This document shows positions 1-4,674 of a stretch of 5,669 bases of DNA, one piece after another. Position 1 is the first letter of the stretch; the number at the start of each line of letters is the position of its first letter. Origin of the DNA: an uncultured Clostridia bacterium. GTDB taxonomy: Bacteria; Bacillota; Clostridia; Lachnospirales; Lachnospiraceae. The translations under genes were made by a program, and so were the position numbers. The DNA lies in the NCBI GenBank assembly GCA_946614685.1, contig CAMOHF010000090.1, positions 1 through 5,669 of the forward strand. Direction: 5' to 3'. A model generated the notes under the pieces. The model made no database searches and was not told where the DNA came from. It worked only from the letters and a program-made list of their open reading frames with translations.

Positions 1-126
1 GATGGAAAGGACTTCGTTCACCGTGCAGACATCTTCGAAGAACTTGAAACATTCTTCTTCATCCTTCAGTGTGAGGATGGCCTTAAACAGCTCCTCCACG
101 GCTTCGGTTCTGATCGTTTTACCCAT
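1..126 (-). CDS. yerC: YerC/YecD family TrpR-like DNA-binding regulator, N-terminal 42 residues (3' end outside window)
   Basis: The frame starts at an ATG (126-124) and stays open for 42 codons to the left edge. It is too short to stand out as an open frame, but the peptide is recognisable. After a short polar start (MGKTIRTEAVEE) it has LFKAILTLKDEEECFKFF and then EDVCTVNEVLSI. This matches the opening of the YerC/YecD family of small (about 100 aa) proteins related to the Trp repressor, where LF.AIL.LKD.EEC..FF.D.CT.NE precedes the helix-turn-helix. The DNA-binding helices themselves lie off the window. The start is fixed by the amylase stop codon 12 bp upstream in the same frame. The spacer carries a G-rich run (GGGGGCG) that could act as a moderate ribosome binding site, so translation may be coupled to the amylase. 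Family knowledge suggests a cytoplasmic transcriptional regulator; its target cannot be read from this fragment. The family assignment is strong, the function uncertain. Confidence 0.85.
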   Translation of the reverse strand, partial: MGKTIRTEAVEELFKAILTLKDEEECFKFFEDVCTVNEVLSI

Positions 127-138
127 ATACGCCCCCGA

Positions 139-1593
139 TTATTTATTCTCCTTGCGAACCCATACGGAGACTGCGTCTCGATTCACATAGAAATCACCGT
201 AGCCCCACTCGTCGATCTTGATGTTATACTTGGCATTGCCCATAGCATCCGAAAAATGACATCCCGCAAACTGCTTGCCGATGTACATGTGCTTGGTGCC
301 GCCGGTACCGTCGGAGATTACAACCGCAAGTCCGGAATCCGGATGCTCCTCGTCTCCCTCACGGGTCCAGCCGATGCAGTTCGGATCATCAAAGTAATCA
401 TGCTGCTCACCGTACGCATGGCTTGCACGAAGCTTGATCAGCTTGTCGAGCTCCTTCTTCTTGGACTTGATCTTCGAAGACGGAATTCCTCTGTAATCAC
501 CGTAGAATACACAAGGATATCCGTCACGGCGAAGCAGGATCAGAGCGTAAGCCATCGGCTTGAACCAGTCTTCCACCCAGGATTCCAGAGACTGTCCGGG
601 CTGGCTGTCATGATTATCCACAAAGGTCACGGACTTTAAGGGATTCGCCTGTGTAAGGGAACCGTCCAGAATCTTGGTCAGATCATAGTCTCCGTGTGCC
701 TTGGAACAATTGTGGAAGTTAAAGTGAAGGGGCACATCGAAGAGGCTTATCTCTCCGTCCGTTGCGCGGATATAATCCTGTAAGACATTCACATCCCAGT
801 GCCAGTATTCACCCACTGCGAAGAGTTCCCTCTCGGAAGCCTCCCTCATGCTCTTCATCCAATCGCGGAAGAAGTATTTGTTGATATGCTTTACCGCATC
901 CAGACGGTAGCCGTCCAGATTGCAGGTTTTGGTATACCACTTACCCCAGGCGGTAAGTTCTTCTCTTACCTCCTGATTATCAAAATCAACATCGGCGCCC
1001 ATCAGATAGTCATAGTTACCGAGTTCTTCATCTACTTCATCATCCCAACCCTTGCCCGAGAAAGCAAAGATGGCCTGCTTTGCGCGGTCTTGATCCCAAT
1101 CGATGCCGTCAAAGTGATTCCAGTTCCATGTAAACTTGGAATACTTGCCTTTTCTGCCGGGGAAGGTGAATTTGGTCCATGCGCCGATGGTCTTACTGTC
1201 GCCGATCATCTGGTTGCGTGAATTGGCGTTGAATTCCTCCGCAGTCACTTCCTCAACCTCGTCCGCGCCCATCTTGTGATTGAATACCACATCCGCGTAG
1301 ACATTGATCCCTTTTGCGTGAAGTGCCTTGATCGCAGCAACGTATTCGGCCTTGGTACCATACTTGGTCGGGACGCTGCCCTTCTGGTCGAATTCTCCGA
1401 GATCATAAAGATCGTATACACCGTATCCTACGTCAAAAACTCCGTTCGCACCCTTGTATGCGGGCGGAAGCCAAAGCGCTGTGATGCCCAGATTCTTAAG
1501 TTTGGTCGCATCAGCCTTAAGTGACTTCCATAAGCCGGAATCAGCCGGAAGATTCCACTCAAAATACTGCATCATCGTACCGTTTAAACTCAT
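139..1593 (-). CDS. amyA: Intracellular alpha-amylase, GH13 subfamily 5
   Basis: This 484-residue protein should hydrolyse internal alpha-1,4 bonds in starch, glycogen or maltodextrins. All GH13 signature regions are visible (numbered from the ATG): region I DVVFNH at 101-106, region II GYRLDAVKHI with nucleophile D232, region III GEYW with acid/base E262, and region IV FVDNHD with D329. These positions fall within one residue of the catalytic trio of Bacillus licheniformis amylase. The calcium-site pattern is also kept (N105, D201, D203, D205 and H236 by alignment from memory). Layout is a TIM barrel, a B domain inserted at about 105-205, and a C-terminal beta domain from about 390. There is no signal peptide, so it should be cytoplasmic, like E. 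coli AmyA. A GTG at 1608 would add five residues, but that GTG contains the ribosome binding site GGAGG, which sits 8 nt before the ATG at 1593; the ATG is therefore preferred. It has its own promoter and is followed 12 bp later by yerC. Confidence 0.95.
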   Translation of the reverse strand: MSLNGTMMQYFEWNLPADSGLWKSLKADATKLKNLGITALWLPPAYKGANGVFDVGYGVYDLYDLGEFDQKGSVPTKYGTKAEYVAAIKALHAKGINVYADVVFNHKMGADEVEEVTAEEFNANSRNQMIGDSKTIGAWTKFTFPGRKGKYSKFTWNWNHFDGIDWDQDRAKQAIFAFSGKGWDDEVDEELGNYDYLMGADVDFDNQEVREELTAWGKWYTKTCNLDGYRLDAVKHINKYFFRDWMKSMREASERELFAVGEYWHWDVNVLQDYIRATDGEISLFDVPLHFNFHNCSKAHGDYDLTKILDGSLTQANPLKSVTFVDNHDSQPGQSLESWVEDWFKPMAYALILLRRDGYPCVFYGDYRGIPSSKIKSKKKELDKLIKLRASHAYGEQHDYFDDPNCIGWTREGDEEHPDSGLAVVISDGTGGTKHMYIGKQFAGCHFSDAMGNAKYNIKIDEWGYGDFYVNRDAVSVWVRKENK

Positions 1594-1601
1594 GTCAACA
1601 A

Positions 1602-1606
1602 CCTCC
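1602..1606 (-). promoter_or_regulatory. Ribosome binding site that decides the amylase start
   Basis: A perfect GGAGG lies 8 nt before the ATG at 1593-1591. It overlaps the in-frame GTG at 1608-1606 that gives the longest possible frame, which makes that GTG a poor start. The resulting N-terminus (MSLNGTMMQYFEW) matches the family, where NGT.MQYFEW comes within the first few mature residues. Confidence 0.85.
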
Positions 1607-1625
1607 ACTTTTGCACTTTAAAGCG

Positions 1626-1654
1626 ATTATATCAGATTCAGCCATGTCCGTAAA
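1626..1654 (-). promoter_or_regulatory. Probable sigma-A promoter for the amylase-yerC unit
   Basis: On the minus strand there is TTTACG (1654-1649) as a -35 box, a 17-bp spacer and a perfect TATAAT (1631-1626) as a -10 box. Transcription would start near 1619, leaving a leader of about 25 nt with the GGAGG site. The -35 box begins 3 bp after the holA stop codon. Four of six -35 bases match consensus. This is a pattern match; no start site has been measured. Confidence 0.7.
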
Positions 1655-1657
1655 GGA

Positions 1658-2656
1658 TTACAGATTCAATAAGTCCATGATGAGAAGTTCCACCGCTAAC
1701 TGGTCCTTCTCCCTGCCCGTCTTGATGTTGGTATCCGCCTGCTGACAGCGATCCACACAGGCAATCAGTTCTTTTTCCGTGTAATTGTTCGCGATCGCCG
1801 TATACTTTTTCACAAAGTAAGGCGGGATCTTGGCAAAGGATGCCACACCGGAAGAAGCACTTCCCGTATCCGCCGCAAATCTGACCTTCATGAGGACATT
1901 GTACTGTCTTGTGATCAGGTAGAGTACGCGCATCATCGGTTCCCGCAGGGACAAAAGGTCTTCGTAAAGCGAGAGTGCCCGTTTTCTGTCCCTCTTTGAA
2001 AGCGCTTCCGTCATGTCGAAGATTTTGTTCTCCGCCTGACTCACACAGAGCGCATCCACATCTGCTGCCGTGATCCTGCCGGAATCTATGGCATAGCACC
2101 GGAGCTTCTCTGCCTCCTGATAGAGTGCCGTCATGTCCATACCCGCTGCCGAAAGCAGTTTGTAGTACGCTGCCTCTTCGACGGAAATACCGTCCTCCGA
2201 AAAAAGATTACGAAGCCATGTAAGAAGTGTGCGCTCGTCCGGTGTATCAAAGACCGCCACCGTTCCTTCCTTCGCCACACGCTTATACAGTTTGCTTCTC
2301 TTATCGATTGTCATCTCAGAGAAGATAAGGACCGTCGTCTCGGGAATCTGCGGCAGAAAATCTTCGATAACCTCGCAGCCGGATTTAAAGAATCCGCTGT
2401 CCGCCACCAAAACCACACGGCGTTCACCGAAAAACGGCAGTGTCTCAGCTGCGCCGCGGATATCCTCTCCGCGTATGTCATCTCCCTTGAACACTGCCAG
2501 ATTCATCGTATCCGTCGGGTCGATCAAGGCCTGCAGCAGCTTATCTTTGTACTGACGAATCAGGTAATTCTCACTTCCCGTGAGAAGATACACTCGGGAA
2601 TATGTTCCCTGTTTGATATGTTGATTGATCACGGCCATGCCGTTTGCATCAGCCAT
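1658..2656 (-). CDS. holA: DNA polymerase III delta subunit (clamp loader)
   Basis: At 332 residues this has the usual length for bacterial HolA, the delta subunit that opens the beta sliding clamp within the clamp-loader complex. Visible family features, in order: the N-terminal strand and loop RVYLLTGSENYLIRQYKDKL (21-40), ETLPFFGERRVVLV (71-84) in the AAA+-like domain, a helix-rich middle, SQAENKIFDMTEALSKRD (206-223) opening the C-terminal collar domain, and ADTNIKTGR...AVELLIMDL near the end. HolA has no Walker ATPase of its own, and none is seen. The start is an ATG preceded by GGAGGAG in a 12-bp gap after the EAL-protein stop, so the two genes should be co-transcribed and possibly translationally coupled. 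In many Firmicutes holA sits beside comEC and rpsT; neither is next to it here. The identification is firm. Confidence 0.93.
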   Translation of the reverse strand: MADANGMAVINQHIKQGTYSRVYLLTGSENYLIRQYKDKLLQALIDPTDTMNLAVFKGDDIRGEDIRGAAETLPFFGERRVVLVADSGFFKSGCEVIEDFLPQIPETTVLIFSEMTIDKRSKLYKRVAKEGTVAVFDTPDERTLLTWLRNLFSEDGISVEEAAYYKLLSAAGMDMTALYQEAEKLRCYAIDSGRITAADVDALCVSQAENKIFDMTEALSKRDRKRALSLYEDLLSLREPMMRVLYLITRQYNVLMKVRFAADTGSASSGVASFAKIPPYFVKKYTAIANNYTEKELIACVDRCQQADTNIKTGREKDQLAVELLIMDLLNL

Positions 2657-2668
2657 TTTGCTCCTCCG
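2657..2668 (-). promoter_or_regulatory. holA ribosome binding site filling the intergenic gap
   Basis: The whole 12-bp gap between the EAL-protein TAG and the holA ATG reads CGGAGGAGCAAA, with GGAGG 6 nt before the start. There is no room for a promoter, which supports co-transcription and fixes the holA start. Confidence 0.85.
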
Positions 2669-4390
2669 CTAGTCCACAAGTTTGCCGGCATCGGATAGGG
2701 GCATGGGCTTACCCCAGATATAACCCTGGATGAAGTCACAGCCGACACTCCTTAAAGTCTCCAACTGTTCCTCGCTTTCAACGCCCTCGGAGATAACCTC
2801 CATGTTTAGAATATGACCGATGGAGACGATGGCTGCCACGTACTTCTTCGAAGAATCGCTTGTGTTCATCACATCGATGAAGGACTTGTCGATCTTCAGC
2901 AAACTTGCCGGTAGATCGTTCAAGTAACTGAGAGAGGAATAACCGGTACCGAAGTCATCGATTGCGATCTTGATTCCAAGTTTCTCCACCTCATCCAGGG
3001 TAGTCGTCGCCTTGCCTGCGGAATCGATCATGATGGATTCGGTGATCTCAATTTCCAGGTTTTTGAAAGGTACTTGGTGCTTCACCAAAGTTTCCTTGAT
3101 TTCTTCGATGAAATTGTTCTTCATCAAATGCCGCACGGATACATTGACCGAGACAAGAATGTCCGGGTTCTTCTTACATGCGGTGCCCAAGAATTCCATA
3201 GCCTGTCTGAAGACCTTTAAGTCTACCTGATCGATCAGGCCGGTCTTTTCGGCAATGGGAATAAAGTCTACGGGGCTGATCATCTTGCCGTCTGCATCCA
3301 CAAGTCTGGCAAGAGCTTCAAATCCGCGTAGTTTATGGTCAATCGTATACTGCGGCTGAAGATAGCATCTGATGCCGTCTCCCTCAAGCGCAGCTCTGAT
3401 CTTTCGTTCAATTTCAAATGTCTGCTCGGATTCAAGAAGTTCGGGGCTGAATCTCACAATCGAATTCGCTCCGCCGATTCTCTTGGCCTCATGCATGGCA
3501 GCATCGGCGCAGGAAGACATCTCTCCCGCGGTCTCCGCATCCGCCGGATACTCCGCATATCCGAAGCAGGCCTTCATGTAGTAGTCGCACTCGTTCACAG
3601 TGATCTTTCTCTCGAGTGCCTCGCGATAGATTCGAATCGCATCCATAATGTCATCGTCAGTCTTATATGCGTGAACAAGGATTGCAAACTGGTCACCGCT
3701 GACCCTGGCCACGAAATCGTCCGTACCGGAAAGTCCGGTATCTGCAATCGTCTTCCAACGATCGGCAATTTCAATCAGTACAAGGTTTCCGATATCATGT
3801 CCCATGGTATCGTTGATACTCTTGAAATCATTTAAATCCGCTGAGATTAGAGCGAATGGTTCACCTTTCTTAACCAGAAGTTCCATCAGGTTCGAAAGTG
3901 CAAACCAGTTGGGAAGTCCGGTAAGTCCGTCCGTTACCGCCTGTTCCTGTATGCGCTTCTGGTATCTCTCGACTCTCCTTGAGTTTAAAAGAAGCAGTGA
4001 TGTGATACCCACTGTGAAAACCGTGGAAAAAACGCCCGCAATGTTATCCATTCTTCCCGAATGAACAATTGAAAGAATCAGTGAGGGAAGTGAAGCAATC
4101 AAGATGATCGTTGATGTAATAAAACCGATTTTCTTGTAAAAGACAACCAGGAAGATCAAGCATACGTTGGACGCATAGGCAAACACTCCGGTAAATGCAC
4201 CGACCGTTGTCGGATATCCGAAGAATGTTATCGGCTGATTCGAAATACGCGCACTTTTCTTCAAAAAAATCGTAGCAATAAAATACAGCAAAATAATAAG
4301 GACGAAGAGACTCTTCGGGACTTCCCTTTGCTGTGATAGTTTTTTGAATGCGGTTTTGACGCGCTTGCGCTTTGTAACTTCCTTGGTCAT
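2669..4390 (-). CDS. Membrane GGDEF-EAL protein, probable c-di-GMP phosphodiesterase
   Basis: This 573-residue protein (numbered from the ATG at 4390) begins with a basic tail (TKRKR...KK). Four hydrophobic, probably membrane-spanning segments follow at about 28-43, 63-85, 88-111 and 117-137, and then a GGDEF domain (about 150-315) and an EAL domain (about 325-570), both expected in the cytoplasm. The GGDEF signature reads SGDQF (231-235), and the upstream GHxxGD reads GHDIGN, so diguanylate cyclase activity is doubtful. The EAL domain looks catalytic: EAL (358-360), N416 in SVNVS, EITE (448-451), DDFGTGYSSL (478-487), KIDKSF (499-504), SEGVE (534-538) and QGY (555-557). It should therefore hydrolyse c-di-GMP to pGpG, with the GGDEF remnant perhaps acting as a GTP sensor. 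I see no PAS or other named sensor domain; the membrane part may sense something itself. An upstream TTG (4417) extends the frame by nine codons but lies at the predicted transcription start, so the ATG with GAGAGGA 10 nt upstream is preferred. Confidence 0.92.
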   Translation of the reverse strand: MTKEVTKRKRVKTAFKKLSQQREVPKSLFVLIILLYFIATIFLKKSARISNQPITFFGYPTTVGAFTGVFAYASNVCLIFLVVFYKKIGFITSTIILIASLPSLILSIVHSGRMDNIAGVFSTVFTVGITSLLLLNSRRVERYQKRIQEQAVTDGLTGLPNWFALSNLMELLVKKGEPFALISADLNDFKSINDTMGHDIGNLVLIEIADRWKTIADTGLSGTDDFVARVSGDQFAILVHAYKTDDDIMDAIRIYREALERKITVNECDYYMKACFGYAEYPADAETAGEMSSCADAAMHEAKRIGGANSIVRFSPELLESEQTFEIERKIRAALEGDGIRCYLQPQYTIDHKLRGFEALARLVDADGKMISPVDFIPIAEKTGLIDQVDLKVFRQAMEFLGTACKKNPDILVSVNVSVRHLMKNNFIEEIKETLVKHQVPFKNLEIEITESIMIDSAGKATTTLDEVEKLGIKIAIDDFGTGYSSLSYLNDLPASLLKIDKSFIDVMNTSDSSKKYVAAIVSIGHILNMEVISEGVESEEQLETLRSVGCDFIQGYIWGKPMPLSDAGKLVD

Positions 4391-4422
4391 GCGGGTGGTT
4401 CCTCTCAAATAAGTCAAATCTG

Positions 4423-4451
4423 ATTATAAAGCTTTATAACCGATCACGCAA
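4423..4451 (-). promoter_or_regulatory. Probable promoter for the EAL protein-holA unit
   Basis: On the minus strand TTGCGT (4451-4446) and a perfect TATAAT (4428-4423) are separated by 17 bp, with a predicted start near 4416 and a leader of about 26 nt carrying GAGAGGA. A second overlapping candidate is TTGTTT (4461-4456), 17 bp, TATAAA (4438-4433). The -35 boxes lie in the outer left arm of the inverted repeat at 4437-4596, so the promoter and the repeat are physically joined. Confidence 0.6.
4424..4439. promoter_or_regulatory. Perfect 16-bp palindrome overlapping the -10 box (possible operator)
   Basis: TTATAAAGCTTTATAA reads identically on both strands and covers five of the six bases of the predicted -10 box. 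This position would suit a dimeric repressor. A palindrome this AT-rich can also arise by chance, and no regulator is identified. Confidence 0.4.
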
Positions 4452-4596
4452 CCAAAAACAAGCTGTCTTGCCTGGACCCGCTCTCGCTAATGTTCCGACG
4501 TAACGGTACTAGGCTCGTGTAATACCTCGCCAAGTACCGACGTCTCCACGTTGTCCTGGCAATACAGCTTGTTTTTTGGTTGCTGTGTGATGGTTA
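4437..4596. repeat. Long imperfect inverted repeat with a nested inner hairpin (structured RNA, MITE-like element or bidirectional terminator)
   Basis: The left arm (about 4437-4477) and right arm (about 4553-4596) are complementary over roughly 40 bp with few interruptions. Paired blocks, left with right: TAACC with GGTTA, ATCAC with GTGAT, GCAACC with GGTTGC, five A with six T, CAAGCTGT with ACAGCTTG, TTGCC with GGCAA, GGAC with GTCC. Inside is a second hairpin: GACGT (4497-4501) with ACGTC (4540-4544), CGGTACT (4504-4510) with AGTACCG (4533-4539), and GGC (4512-4514) with GCC (4529-4531). On either strand the outer stem ends in a 5-6 base T run, as in a bidirectional intrinsic terminator. 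The outer ends fit a TA duplication flanking ACC...GGT. I do not recognise the family and see no clear promoter reading into it, so the transcribed strand is unknown. Confidence 0.6.
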
Positions 4597-4638
4597 ATTA
4601 TTACATATCATGTATATATTCTTTGTTTCGATTTATCT

Positions 4639-4662
4639 GCAGGTGGGAGGATCCCCACCTGC
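4639..4662 (-). terminator. GC-rich hairpin after the ChW gene, without a T run
   Basis: A perfect 9-bp stem (GCAGGTGGG with CCCACCTGC) closes a 6-nt loop, beginning 12 bp after the ChW stop codon. Its position suggests transcript-end formation or 3' end protection. No T run follows on the minus strand (AGATAAAT), so it is not a textbook intrinsic terminator. The T run of the inverted-repeat element further downstream may complete termination. Confidence 0.45.
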
Positions 4663-4674
4663 CCAAGTTGTGCC

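Noticed and set aside
2..190. Plus-strand open frame at the left edge
   Set aside because: It is antisense to the recognisable YerC start and the amylase end. Its serine-rich composition is typical of a reverse-strand shadow.
799..1221. Plus-strand open frame of 140 codons within the amylase
   Set aside because: It lies fully antisense to conserved GH13 sequence, with no ribosome binding site or recognisable domain.
1997..2010. TGAAAGCGCTTCCG, close to the CcpA catabolite-repression (cre) consensus and some 370 bp upstream of the amylase promoter
   Set aside because: It lies inside holA and encodes conserved residues (TEALSK), is distant from the promoter, and misses the final consensus base. 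It is probably a coding coincidence, although roadblock regulation cannot be excluded from sequence alone.
1638..2099. Minus-strand 153-codon open frame overlapping holA in another frame
   Set aside because: It is cysteine- and histidine-rich, low-complexity translation lying entirely over the holA 3' half and its downstream gap. It has no family resemblance and is a shadow frame.
4415..4417. TTG as the start codon of the EAL protein
   Set aside because: It lies at or before the predicted transcription start and lacks a ribosome binding site, whereas the ATG at 4390 has GAGAGGA upstream.
4468..4562. Resemblance of the inner part of the inverted repeat to 5S rRNA (TTGCC.GG ends, GTACTTGG)
   Set aside because: Only short end motifs agree. 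At about 95 nt it is shorter than 5S rRNA, and the conserved CCGAAC and GAAGTTAAG loops are missing.
4602..4614. Short inverted repeat TACAT-ATC-ATGTA in the AT-rich patch
   Set aside because: A 5-bp arm in AT-rich DNA is expected by chance, and it has no clear link to a promoter.
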